Assembly: GCF_000801335.2 (NCBI RefSeq)
Contig: NZ_JSEH01000019.1
Location: 1 to 64,000, forward strand
Direction: 5' to 3'
From: Desulfovibrio sp. TomC
GTDB taxonomy: Bacteria > Desulfobacterota > Desulfovibrionia > Desulfovibrionales > Desulfovibrionaceae
DNA length: 64,000 bases
Part shown: positions 7,658-16,443 of the stretch, one piece after another
Position numbering within the stretch: position 1 is the stretch's first letter
Layout: each line of letters starts with the position of its first letter
Notes under the pieces: generated by a model
Database searches by the model: none
Told to the model about the DNA's origin: nothing
What the model saw: only the letters and a program-made list of their open reading frames with translations
Made by a program: the position numbers and the translations under genes

Positions 7658-10600
7658 ATGTCGGCAGCAACGGACGCATCGAACATAGGCCTGCCAGCCT
7701 CCACTCCCCAGAGCAGACTCATAGTTATCGGCTTGATCGCTGTCATTATGGGTGTCCTTGGGTACTACGACACGAATTTGTTTGAATTCCTGTCTGATTT
7801 GATCTGCGTCGTGACCGGGATGGCCACATTTCTCGTGATATGGAACGCCCGGAGCCATGTGGAACATGGATTCCTGCTGGTGCTGGGCATGGCCTTCCTG
7901 GCGGCGGCGGTTTTTGATGCGACCCGGCTGATGGCCACGGCGTCCACGTTGCATTGGCTCTCTGCCGAGGCCATGGTATCGGGACTGCGCACCGTCGGCG
8001 TCCTGGTTTTGGCCGCATCCCTTGGCGTCGGGGCCTGGTTGGCGCAAAACCGCCGGGTTCCTCCTGTCCTTGCCGGCGGCCTGATCGTGGTTGCGGCCAT
8101 GGTGCTGGCCCTGGTCGTCATCCCGCTCAAACCGCTGGACGAGTCGACACTGTGGGGGCTTGCCCCTTTCGAGTCCCAAGGGCATCTCCTGATCCAACGC
8201 ATCGGCCTGGGTCTGGCCTCGTTGCTGTATATGGCGGCCTGGGCCGGAATATGGCGTTCACGCCGGCAGCTGGCCCGATCCATCGGCCGATTGCTGCTGG
8301 CCTGTCTGGCCTGTCTGGCCGTGTCCAGTGCCTTGTGCGCGGTTGGTTCTCTGCACGGCCCAGGCTGCGTGGTCGGGCACATCCTCAAAGTCCTGGGCTA
8401 CTGCCTGGGCTGCCAAGCCATTGTGGTGACAGGCATAAGCCGGCCGTACCACCTGCTTTTCCGGGAGATCAACCACCGTGAGCAGGAGCTGACCGGGCGC
8501 ATGGTGCGGTTAAACGCCCAGGCCAGGGCTATTTTCGACCTTGGCGGCGCGCGGTCCCTGGAGGATGGAAAATTCAAGGAGTTCGCCACGACCCTGGTGC
8601 AGCGGGCCATGGCGGTTCTGGGCGTCGGCCGGGCCGGGGTATGGGTGTTTTCGCCGACCCATGACCGGCTGGTGTGCCTGCTTGGCGGCGGCACAGGGAG
8701 TGAGGACGAGGGCATGAGCCTGCCCTGCCTGAACTATCCGGACTATTTTGCCGCCATATCCCATGAACGGGTGGTCGCGGCCGACCATGCCGAAACCGCA
8801 CCGCTGACCCGGCCTTTTAGCGAGGACTATCTGAGGCCCCGGGGCGTCGTTTCCCTGCTCGACGCGCCGTTTCGTTTTGCCGGCCGGGTGGCCGGGGTGT
8901 TGTGCCTGGAGCATACGGGCACGCCGCGCCGCTGGTCTGACGACGAGCTGGCCTTTGCCGGTTCCATGGCCGACATGCTGAGTCTGGGCCTGGAGACTTC
9001 CGAACGTCGCCGGGCGGCCCGGGAGCTGGCCGAGAGCGAGCACCGTCTGCGTTCGCTCCTGGACGCCATGCCCGACCCGGTCTGTTTCAAGGACGCGAAG
9101 GGCCGTTGGATCGTGGCCAATCCGGCGCAGATCGACGACTTCGGTCTGACCGGCGTCCCCTGGCAGGGCCTGACCGATGCGGAGCTGGCCGAAAAAAGCC
9201 TGATCGCCCGTGACGCCTTTGAAACCGCCGCAGTCACTGACGCCCGGGCCTGGGCCAATCATGACGTAACGGTCTACGGCATCTCCATGACCACCCCGGC
9301 CGGCCAGCAGCGCCACTTTGACGTCACCAAAGCCCCGCTTTTCAACGCCGACGGCTCCCCCAAGGGACTGGTCACCCTGTCCCGGGACATCACCGCCTAC
9401 CGCAACGCCCTGGCCCGGCTGCGGGAAACAAATGAAGAGCTGGAAGCCATTTACAACGAGACGTCCGACGGTCTGGTCATCGCCGACGCCAAGGCCCGGA
9501 CGGTTGTCCGGGTCAATGCCGCCGCCTGCCGGATGTTTGGCTACACCCCAAGCCAGCTCACGGCCCTGGCTCCCTGGGAACTGCATCCCGAGGCCGACCG
9601 CGAAACGGCCGTGGCCCGATTTGCCGAGATCGCCGCCGGCAACCGCCGCCTGCTGGAGAGCATTGCCTGCCGGCGCAATACCGGCGAGGTGTTTTACGCC
9701 GACATTTCGGCCCAGGCCATCACCTATGGCGGCCGGCCGGCCATCCTGGCCTTTTTCCGGGACATCTCCGAACGACGGGCCAATGCGGAACGCCTCACCA
9801 TGTCCGAAGACCGCTTTCGCAAAGTCTTCAACAGCACCTACGACGCCATCTTCCTGCACGATGAACAGGGCCGCATCCTGGACGTCAACGACAAGATGCT
9901 CGAACTCTACGGCGTGCGGCGGGATGAAGCCGCCTCCTTTGCCCTCGACGCCGACTACACCAGCCCCGACATGCCCAAGGAAAAACTCGCCGTCTACTGG
10001 CACGACGCCATGGCCGGCGAGGAACGCTTTTTTGAATGGAAAGCCCGCCGCCCCCACGACAACAGTCTGTTTTACGTCGAGGTCTATCTGCGCCGCATCC
10101 TGGTCGGGGAGCGCCACGTCATTTTGGCCAATGTGCGCGACGTCACCGAACGCAAGCGCGTCCAGGCCGCCCTGAGTGCCCGCCAGGAGGAGATTTCGGC
10201 GCTCAACCACGATCTGGCCCGCCGAGTGCGCGAGGAGACCGAGAAAAACCGCCACAAGGACATCCTGCTGCTCAACCAGACCCGTCTGGCCGCCATGGGC
10301 GAAATGATCGGCAACATCGCCCACCAGTGGCGACAGCCCTTAAACGCCCTGAGCATCCTGCTGGCCAACCTGCGTTTTGAATACGAAGGCGTGTGCGAGG
10401 ATACCCGCGCCCTGGACACGGCCCACAAACAGGCCTTTGATATTTTGCGCAAGATGTCCTCGACCATCGACGACTTTCGCAATTTCTTCAAACCCGACCG
10501 CAAACGCGAACCGTTCCTGGTCGTGGACGCCGTTGGCGACGCCCTGCTCCTGATCGAGGCCAGCCTGGTCCAGCACGGCATCACCGTGCGGTTTATCGCC

Positions 10601-10975
10601 CGCCACAATCCCCTGGTGGAGGGCTTTCGCGGCGAATTCGCCCAGGTGGTGCTGAACCTGCTTGGCAATGCCAAGGATGCCGTCCTGGCCAAGCATCCGC
10701 CGGTCGGGCACATCGACATCCGGGTCATGGAGCGTCGGGGCAAGGCCGTGGTGTCCATCCGCGACAACGGCGGCGGCATAGCCCCGGACATCCTGGAACG
10801 CATTTTCGATCCCTATTTCACCACCAAGGGCAACCAGGACGGGACCGGCCTTGGCCTGTACATGTCCAAAACCATCATCACCGACCACATGCTCGGTTCC
10901 CTCACCGCAGCCAACCTCGCCGACGGCGCCCGGCTCATCATCCGGCTGCCTCTGGCATCGCGTCCGCAACAGTGA
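7658..10975 (+). CDS. Membrane sensor histidine kinase (MASE3-GAF-PAS-PAS-PAS-HisKA-HATPase)
   Basis: A 1105-residue kinase. Residues about 25-270 form a multi-helix membrane domain whose pattern resembles the MASE3 sensor domain. A GAF-like domain follows at about 290-440, then three PAS domains between about 450 and 840 (for example DAMPDPVCFKDAKG, ETSDGLVIADAKA and STYDAIFLHDEQG). A coiled coil leads to the phosphoacceptor motif IAHQWRQPLNAL with His889, and a HATPase domain follows with NLLGNAKDA, DNGGGI and GTGLGLYMSK. The ATG has only a weak ribosome-binding site. The response-regulator diguanylate cyclase 107 bases downstream on the same strand is its likely partner. Confidence 0.9.
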   Translation: MSAATDASNIGLPASTPQSRLIVIGLIAVIMGVLGYYDTNLFEFLSDLICVVTGMATFLVIWNARSHVEHGFLLVLGMAFLAAAVFDATRLMATASTLHWLSAEAMVSGLRTVGVLVLAASLGVGAWLAQNRRVPPVLAGGLIVVAAMVLALVVIPLKPLDESTLWGLAPFESQGHLLIQRIGLGLASLLYMAAWAGIWRSRRQLARSIGRLLLACLACLAVSSALCAVGSLHGPGCVVGHILKVLGYCLGCQAIVVTGISRPYHLLFREINHREQELTGRMVRLNAQARAIFDLGGARSLEDGKFKEFATTLVQRAMAVLGVGRAGVWVFSPTHDRLVCLLGGGTGSEDEGMSLPCLNYPDYFAAISHERVVAADHAETAPLTRPFSEDYLRPRGVVSLLDAPFRFAGRVAGVLCLEHTGTPRRWSDDELAFAGSMADMLSLGLETSERRRAARELAESEHRLRSLLDAMPDPVCFKDAKGRWIVANPAQIDDFGLTGVPWQGLTDAELAEKSLIARDAFETAAVTDARAWANHDVTVYGISMTTPAGQQRHFDVTKAPLFNADGSPKGLVTLSRDITAYRNALARLRETNEELEAIYNETSDGLVIADAKARTVVRVNAAACRMFGYTPSQLTALAPWELHPEADRETAVARFAEIAAGNRRLLESIACRRNTGEVFYADISAQAITYGGRPAILAFFRDISERRANAERLTMSEDRFRKVFNSTYDAIFLHDEQGRILDVNDKMLELYGVRRDEAASFALDADYTSPDMPKEKLAVYWHDAMAGEERFFEWKARRPHDNSLFYVEVYLRRILVGERHVILANVRDVTERKRVQAALSARQEEISALNHDLARRVREETEKNRHKDILLLNQTRLAAMGEMIGNIAHQWRQPLNALSILLANLRFEYEGVCEDTRALDTAHKQAFDILRKMSSTIDDFRNFFKPDRKREPFLVVDAVGDALLLIEASLVQHGITVRFIARHNPLVEGFRGEFAQVVLNLLGNAKDAVLAKHPPVGHIDIRVMERRGKAVVSIRDNGGGIAPDILERIFDPYFTTKGNQDGTGLGLYMSKTIITDHMLGSLTAANLADGARLIIRLPLASRPQQ

Positions 10976-11082
10976 TTTTCGTGGGGACACCGGGCAACAC
11001 GCACTCTTTTTTTTACAAATACTCTCGTTTTCAGGGTCACCACCCTTGCCGCCGGGAAGCCGTCTGAGTCAGGAGATACGCC

Positions 11083-12375
11083 ATGATCAAGCCCCCCCAC
11101 GTGCCCGAACGCCTGCGCCCCCTGCGTTCCATGCATATCCTCGTGGTTGAGGACGACCGGTTCGCCCGGGAACAAATGAGCCTGCTGCTTTCGCGCTTTG
11201 CCGCCAAGCTCACCACGGCCGCTGACGGGGCCGAAGGTCTGGAAACCTTCAAATACGAACGCCCCGACATTGTCGTCACCGACATCAACATGCCCCGCCT
11301 CGACGGCCTGGACATGGCCCAGGCCATAAAGGCCATGGACCCGGCCACGCCGGTCATCCTGGTCACCGCCCACAGCGACACACAGTTTTTCCTGCGCTCC
11401 ATCGAAATTTCCATCGACGGCTACGTGGTCAAGCCCATCGATGCCGACAACCTGCTGACCCTGCTGGCCAAACTGGCCAAAGGGCTGCTCGATTCACGGG
11501 CGGCCGAGGCCCGGGCCGGGATGTTCCGGTTCATTCTCGACATCAATCCCAACTTCATCCTCACCCTGCACGCCGGCGAGGTGGACTACGTCAACCGCAC
11601 CTTTCTCGATTTCCTCGGCGCACCCAATCTCCCGGCCCTCAAAAACGGACAGCACGCCGGGCGCACGCTTGAAATCGACGGCCGGTCCCATACTGCCGCC
11701 GATCTGACCTGGACGGCCCTGCTCGACAAGCGCGAAAACATGAGCCATCAGGCCGTGTTCACGGCCAGACCCGGCCAGGACGAACGCGAACGCACCTACC
11801 TCGTTTCGATGGCCGCCTTTCCGGAGCTGGACCGCACCATCGTCAACTTCACCGACATCACTCCCCTGGCCGAGGAGCGGCGGCTGCTGCACATCCGCGC
11901 CACCACCGACGCCCTGACCGGCATCGCCAACCGGGCCGAACTGGCCGAGGCCCTGGAGCGCGAATGCAACCGCACCCAGCGCCACCCCGCCAGCGTCAGC
12001 GTCATCATGTTCGACATCGACCACTTCAAGGTCGTCAACGACACCTACGGCCATCCGGCCGGCGACGCGGTGCTGACCACACTGACCGCCCTTGTCTCCC
12101 GCCATGTCCGCAACCTCGACACCTTCGGCCGTTTCGGCGGCGAGGAATTCCTGCTGATCGCCCCCCAGACCAGCCTGGAGGAGGCCGGACACCTGGCCGA
12201 GCGCCTGCGCCTGGACATCGAGCAGCATCGGTTCCCGGCCGCCGGCAGCCTGACCTGCAGCTTCGGGGTCACCGTCAACCTCCCCGGCGACACGCCGGAC
12301 AAACTGGTCGCCCGGGCCGATGCGGCCCTCTACCGGGCCAAAGAGACCGGGCGAAACCGCGTGGTCGCACACTAG
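11083..12375 (+). CDS. Response regulator diguanylate cyclase (REC-GGDEF)
   Basis: This 430-residue protein links phosphorelay input to cyclic di-GMP synthesis. The N-terminal receiver (about 17-135) has acidic residues after ILVVEDD, phosphoacceptor Asp67 in VVTDINMP, and a C-terminal VVKPIDADN lysine. A PAS-like segment spans about 140-265. The GGDEF domain occupies about 270-430, with the active-site GGEEF at residues 352-356 and a product-inhibition I-site RNLD at 343-346, five residues ahead. The gene has AGGAG before its ATG and follows the kinase on the same strand, so the pair probably forms one signalling unit. Confidence 0.93.
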   Translation: MIKPPHVPERLRPLRSMHILVVEDDRFAREQMSLLLSRFAAKLTTAADGAEGLETFKYERPDIVVTDINMPRLDGLDMAQAIKAMDPATPVILVTAHSDTQFFLRSIEISIDGYVVKPIDADNLLTLLAKLAKGLLDSRAAEARAGMFRFILDINPNFILTLHAGEVDYVNRTFLDFLGAPNLPALKNGQHAGRTLEIDGRSHTAADLTWTALLDKRENMSHQAVFTARPGQDERERTYLVSMAAFPELDRTIVNFTDITPLAEERRLLHIRATTDALTGIANRAELAEALERECNRTQRHPASVSVIMFDIDHFKVVNDTYGHPAGDAVLTTLTALVSRHVRNLDTFGRFGGEEFLLIAPQTSLEEAGHLAERLRLDIEQHRFPAAGSLTCSFGVTVNLPGDTPDKLVARADAALYRAKETGRNRVVAH

Positions 12376-12477
12376 CGCCCCGATGCGGGCCGGCCGCGGC
12401 CGTCGCTCCCGCACGGTCGCGGCCGGCCCTGGCCCGAGCGGCTTCCCAGCCGCTGCGCCCGGGAGTACACCGGTTCC

Positions 12478-13047
12478 ATGGAGACCCAGCGCCTTTTTGT
12501 CGGCATTGAGCTGCCCCCGGCCCATCAGGCCCTCGTGGCCGGACTGGTTGACCAACTTCGGGCCAGGGTCGGCGCTGCCGCCGTCTGGACCCGGGAAGGC
12601 AACGCCCATATCACGCTCAAATTTCTGGGCGACGTCGCGAGGGAACGCCTGGAGGCGGTGACAACGGCCCTGGCCGCTATCCCTTTTGCCCCGTTTGTCC
12701 TGACGCCCGGGGGCGGCGGTTTTTTTCCCGGCCCGGCCCGCCCCCGGGTGGTCTGGGCCGGCCTGGCCGCCGGTGCGGCGCCGTGCCGCCAGTTGGCGTC
12801 ATCCGTGGACGCCGCCCTGGTCCCGGTCGGCTTTCCCGCCGAAACCCGCCCGTTCACCGCCCACCTGACCCTGGGCCGCATCAAGGCCTGGAGCAACAGC
12901 GACGACGCGGACAGGCTGCGCGCCCTGCTGGAGGCCGTGGTCTGGCCGGCCGCCGCCGTGCAGGCAATGACGCTTTTTGCCTCGCGGCCAACGTCGCCCG
13001 GGCCGCACTACACGCCCCTGGCCCGATTTGCCGCGACACCGTCGTGA
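12478..13047 (+). CDS. thpR: RNA 2',3'-cyclic phosphodiesterase (2H family, ThpR)
   Basis: A 189-residue member of the 2H phosphoesterase family, formerly called 2'-5' RNA ligase. The N-terminus RLFVGIELPP and the two catalytic histidine tetrapeptide blocks, HITLKFLG (His44) and HLTLGRIK (in the second half), are all present, and the length matches the family. Such enzymes open 2',3'-cyclic phosphates on RNA ends. A GGGAG sequence precedes the ATG. It follows the diguanylate cyclase by about 100 bases without an obvious terminator, but no functional link is apparent. Confidence 0.9.
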   Translation: METQRLFVGIELPPAHQALVAGLVDQLRARVGAAAVWTREGNAHITLKFLGDVARERLEAVTTALAAIPFAPFVLTPGGGGFFPGPARPRVVWAGLAAGAAPCRQLASSVDAALVPVGFPAETRPFTAHLTLGRIKAWSNSDDADRLRALLEAVVWPAAAVQAMTLFASRPTSPGPHYTPLARFAATPS

Positions 13048-13156
13048 TTGGCCCAGACCGGCCGTTGCCGGGCCGGACCTCGGACGAGACGCTCCGGCAA
13101 CCATGCCCGCCAGGGTGTCCCGTCCGGTTGCACCGGATGTCCGGGCCGGGCTGCCG

Positions 13157-13194
13157 CCAAAAAGAAAGCCGCCTGCGAACATGCGGCAGGCGGC
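13157..13194 (-). terminator. Intrinsic terminator of the 13243-13731 gene
   Basis: Arms GCCGCCTGC (13168-13176) and GCAGGCGGC (13186-13194) form a 9-bp stem. Read on the minus strand, the stem is followed by CTTTCTTTTTGG, a T-rich tract. It lies about 50 bases beyond the minus-strand stop codon. Confidence 0.75.
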
Positions 13195-13242
13195 CTGGAA
13201 CAGTCCTCGGGACGCGGGGTACGTCCGGACGGGGGCGCTGTT

Positions 13243-13731
13243 TTACATGTAATCGCCCCGGTTGAACTTGAACTTTTCGGTAACGGTCATGACTTCCAGT
13301 TCGTTGACCAGGGAACCGAGACCGGAGCTGGAGCTTTGGGGCAGATCCTCCTTGAGCTGCCTGACGCCGCTTTCGATGTTTTCCAGGACGCCGTAGGCCT
13401 GCTTGAGGGAATCCCCCCCGCTGCCGGTGGCCAGCTTGTCGGCGTAGTTTTCCCACTCAGACAACAAGGAGTCCATGTTTTCCATAGCGGCGCGCTCTTG
13501 TTCGTTGATTTCCCCGGCGGCGTCGGCTGATCCGACACTCTGGAGACTGGCAAGATCTATCCCGGAGAGGCTCGAAAGCGGCGGCGCGACGAGGCCCGTA
13601 GACTGGGCGGCATCGGCCGATCCGGTTTCCTTGGCCAGCAGGGCAGCGAAGGCGTCCGAACTTTCCTGGGTCCCCTTGGACTGTTCCGTGGTCTGCCGCA
13701 GGGCGGTCAGTTGGTCGGTCTGGATCTTCAT
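13243..13731 (-). CDS. Uncharacterised small acidic protein (possibly flagellar regulon)
   Basis: The 162-residue product starting MKIQTDQLTALRQTTEQSKG has no signal peptide or membrane segment, is Ser/Ala-rich and acidic in its middle, and ends with a conserved-looking VMTVTEKFKFNRGDYM. I do not recognise the family. The ATG at 13731 is preceded by a GGAAGG sequence. An upstream extension to 13782 would add a basic peptide and is less likely. A sequence matching a sigma-28 minus-10 element lies about 60 bases upstream and a terminator lies downstream, so it appears to be a single-gene transcription unit. A flagellar role is only suggested by that promoter. Confidence 0.6.
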   Translation of the reverse strand: MKIQTDQLTALRQTTEQSKGTQESSDAFAALLAKETGSADAAQSTGLVAPPLSSLSGIDLASLQSVGSADAAGEINEQERAAMENMDSLLSEWENYADKLATGSGGDSLKQAYGVLENIESGVRQLKEDLPQSSSSGLGSLVNELEVMTVTEKFKFNRGDYM

Positions 13732-13789
13732 CAGCCTTCCCCCCCGTTGACGTTTGCCAGTTACAAGCAAAAAGCCTGCCACACAGTCT

Positions 13790-13816
13790 CTATCGGCTAA
13801 CGTCTCGGATTGTCAG
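13790..13816 (-). promoter_or_regulatory. Possible sigma-28 (FliA) promoter
   Basis: On the minus strand the sequence GCCGATAG (13797-13790) matches seven of eight positions of the FliA minus-10 consensus GCCGATAA. The upstream CTGA/TTTACTGA at the expected distance matches the TAAA minus-35 poorly. It lies about 60 bases ahead of the small protein start at 13731. Confidence 0.3.
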
Positions 13817-14015
13817 TAAAAATAAAATATGGCAGGCGGAAAAAATTGCCTTGCCGGCCACGTCTGCCGTCTCCTAGATAGAACACCGCAAACGCCTTGT
13901 CTATTGCCATCCACTTTGGCATCCTGCCCTAACCGGGCCGTTTTCCTCTTTTCGGCCGGCCCGGCACAAACTTGAGCGCGGGAACGCCCCACGCCCGGAA
14001 AAAAGGAGCGCAATC

Positions 14016-14465
14016 ATGGCCAGCGTGCAAAAGATTCTGTGCGCCGTGGATTTCTCCGAGGGCTCTCCCAGGGTGGCCGAATATGCCGCGACCCTGGCCC
14101 AAGCGACCGGGGCCGAAATCATCTGCGTCTATATTGCTCCGTCTTTGGCCGAATATGTCGGCTTCAACGTGCCCCAGGCCGCGCTTGACACCTTTGTCGG
14201 CGATGTGGTGGCCTCGGCCGGGTCCACCATGGACGACTTCGTGGCCGAACATTTCAAGGGCCTGCCCGCCCGGGGGCTGGTCCTGGCCGGCTACCCGGCC
14301 GAGGAAATCCTGGCCGCCGCCGAGGAACACCATACCGACATCATCGTCATGGGCACCCATGGCCGGACCGGCATCGACCGGATCATCTTCGGCTCCGTGG
14401 CCGAAAAGGTGGTCAAGTCCGCCCTGTGTCCGGTGTTGACGGTCAAGCCCCGGGAAGCCGTGTAA
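14016..14465 (+). CDS. Universal stress protein, UspA family
   Basis: A 149-residue single-domain UspA protein. It begins with the typical KILCAVDFSEGS strand-loop and ends with the ATP-binding signature GTHGRTGIDRIIFGSVAEKV followed by CPVLTVK. These residues make the G-x2-G-x9-G-S/T nucleotide loop, so ATP binding is expected. Usp proteins support survival under starvation or respiratory stress, and the molecular role varies. An AAGGAG precedes the ATG. Downstream lie hisC and cmk on the same strand after a 106-base gap, without a clear terminator. Confidence 0.92.
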   Translation: MASVQKILCAVDFSEGSPRVAEYAATLAQATGAEIICVYIAPSLAEYVGFNVPQAALDTFVGDVVASAGSTMDDFVAEHFKGLPARGLVLAGYPAEEILAAAEEHHTDIIVMGTHGRTGIDRIIFGSVAEKVVKSALCPVLTVKPREAV

Positions 14466-14571
14466 CGCCCTGCCGGGGATGCCCGCTGTCCCCGGCCCTT
14501 TGCCACTGGCCCGGCCGCGTCGCCGCCCTTGTGCGCCGACGCGGCCGGCCGAACCCTTCTGGAGTAGCCCG

Positions 14572-15681
14572 ATGCAGCCGAGCGACCGGGTCCGGGACGA
14601 CGTGCGTGAATTTACGCCCTACGCCCCCGGCCTTTCCATGGAAGAGATCAAGGAACGGTACGGCTTAAGCCGTGTCATCAAGCTGGCCAGCAATGAAAAC
14701 CCCCTGGGGGCTTCGCCCCTGGTCAAGCGGGTGCTGGCGCGCAAGGCCGACATGGTCTTCCGCTATCCCCGGGCCGGCAACCCGGCCCTGGTCGCCGCCC
14801 TGGCCGCCCATCACGGCGTCCCTGCGGCCTGTGTGGTGGCCGGCAACGGGTCTGACGAGATCATCGATCTGCTCGTGCGGGTCACCTGCCGGCCGGGAAT
14901 CGACAATGTCGTGGCCTTTGCCCCGTGCTTTTCCATCTATGTCCAGCAGACCCGCCTGTGCGGGGTGGAATTACGCCAGCCGCCCCTGGCCGCTGATTTC
15001 GCCTTTGACCTGTCGGCCCTGGCCGGGGCCTGCGATGAACGCACCTCGCTGGTCTTTTTGACCAACCCGGACAACCCTTCGGGCCATGCCGTGCCGGCCG
15101 AGGACATCCTCGCCCTGGCCCGGACCCTGCCGCCCAAGGCCCTCCTGGTGGTTGACGAGGCCTACGCCGAATTTGCCGAGCCGGCCGAGCGCTATTCCAT
15201 GCTGGCCCGCTTTGCCCAGTGCGACAACGTCGTGGTGCTGCGCACCTTTTCCAAACTCTACGGCCTGGCCGGGCTGCGCCTGGGTTACGGCGTCATGCCG
15301 GATTGGCTGGCGGACTACATGCTGCGGGTGCGCCTGCCCTTTAGCGTCAACCTGCTGGCCGAGGCGGCCGGGCTGGCCGCGCTGGAAGACGTGGACTTCG
15401 TGACGGCCAGCCTGGAAACCGTCCGCCAGGGGCGCGCCCTGCTGGTTGCCAAACTGACCGACATGGGCTGCCGGGTGTACCCGTCCCAGGCCAATTTCCT
15501 GATGTTCAAGCCGCCGTATCCGGCCGCCGACGTCTTCGAGGGCCTGCTGTCGCGCGGCATCATCGTGCGGGCGCTCAAAAGCTACGGCCTGCCGGATCTG
15601 CTGCGGGTCAGCATCGGCAACGACGAGGAAAACGCCGCCTTCCTGGCCGCCTTCAAGGACATCATCGACCATGCCGTCTGA
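14572..15681 (+). CDS. hisC: Histidinol-phosphate aminotransferase
   Basis: A 369-residue class I/II PLP aminotransferase that converts imidazole-acetol phosphate to histidinol phosphate in histidine biosynthesis. Diagnostic blocks are KLASNENPLGASP, the FRYP block, NGSDEIIDLL, TNPDNPSGH, VDEAYAEF and the PLP-lysine motif RTFSKLYGLAGLRLGYG. The ATG at 14572 has GGAG ahead of it, and a longer in-frame reading back to 14479 is Pro/Arg-rich and unlike HisC. The stop overlaps the cmk start by 11 bases, giving translational coupling. Members of this family sometimes transaminate aromatic amino acids, which cannot be excluded. Confidence 0.92.
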   Translation: MQPSDRVRDDVREFTPYAPGLSMEEIKERYGLSRVIKLASNENPLGASPLVKRVLARKADMVFRYPRAGNPALVAALAAHHGVPAACVVAGNGSDEIIDLLVRVTCRPGIDNVVAFAPCFSIYVQQTRLCGVELRQPPLAADFAFDLSALAGACDERTSLVFLTNPDNPSGHAVPAEDILALARTLPPKALLVVDEAYAEFAEPAERYSMLARFAQCDNVVVLRTFSKLYGLAGLRLGYGVMPDWLADYMLRVRLPFSVNLLAEAAGLAALEDVDFVTASLETVRQGRALLVAKLTDMGCRVYPSQANFLMFKPPYPAADVFEGLLSRGIIVRALKSYGLPDLLRVSIGNDEENAAFLAAFKDIIDHAV

Positions 15682-16339
15682 CGCCCGACGCATCATCACC
15701 ATCGACGGCCCGGCCGGGGCAGGCAAGACGTCTGTTTCCCGCCGGGCCGCCGGCGAACTCGGCCTGGCCTACCTCGACACCGGGGCCATGTTCCGGGCCG
15801 TGGCCCTGCGCCTGGGCCAGGACGGCCACCGGCTTGCGGAGTCCGACATCGACGCCGCCCTGGCCGCCGTGGTCTTTTCCCTGGACGGCAGCGGGGCTGA
15901 CACCCGGCTGCTCGTGGATGGCAAACCGCTTCCCGACTCGGCCCGCACCGAGGAGGTCGGGGCCATGGCCTCGAAACTGGCCGTGCTGCCGGTGGTGCGC
16001 GCCCGGCTTAAACAGGCCCAGCAGGCCCTGGGCCGCACCACCGACCTCCTGGCCGAGGGCCGGGACATGGGCACGGCCGTCTTTCCGGACGCGCCCTGCA
16101 AATTCTTCCTCGACGCTTCGGCCGAAGTCCGGGCCAGACGCCGGGTGGCCCAACTGGCCGCCCTGGGCCGGCCGGCAGACTACGCCGCAATCCTGGCCGC
16201 CATCAGCCGCCGCGACGACCAGGACCGCAACCGGGCCGAAGCGCCGCTTGCGGCCGCGCCCGACGCCCGGATCATCGACACCTCGGCCATGACCGAGGAC
16301 GCCGTGGTGGCCGCCATCGTGGCCGCCGCGCGCGCCTGA
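15671..16339 (+). CDS. cmk: Cytidylate kinase
   Basis: A 222-residue (d)CMP kinase. The P-loop GPAGAGKTS lies at residues about 13-21, followed by LGLAYLDTGAMFRAVAL, which is the CMP-binding segment. The central TTDLLAEGRDMGTAVFPDA and FFLDASAEVRARRR blocks and the later ISRRDDQDRNRAEAPL lid region are also family hallmarks. The gene overlaps hisC by 11 bases and is probably co-transcribed. Its product supplies CDP for nucleic acid and phospholipid synthesis in the cytosol. Confidence 0.95.
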   Translation: MPSDARRIITIDGPAGAGKTSVSRRAAGELGLAYLDTGAMFRAVALRLGQDGHRLAESDIDAALAAVVFSLDGSGADTRLLVDGKPLPDSARTEEVGAMASKLAVLPVVRARLKQAQQALGRTTDLLAEGRDMGTAVFPDAPCKFFLDASAEVRARRRVAQLAALGRPADYAAILAAISRRDDQDRNRAEAPLAAAPDARIIDTSAMTEDAVVAAIVAAARA

Positions 16340-16443
16340 CGGCCCGGCCCTGTCCCGGGCCGTCCACTCGATCGTGCTGGCGGTTTGGCTCCCTGTGCCG
16401 GGTGCAGGCCGCCGCCACAGCCACGCCCAAGGAGCGCACCGCC

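Noticed and set aside
8510-10324. Open frame of about 600 codons antisense to the sensor kinase
   Set aside because: Composition is repetitive Gly/Gln/His/Ala and the opposite strand encodes clear GAF/PAS motifs.
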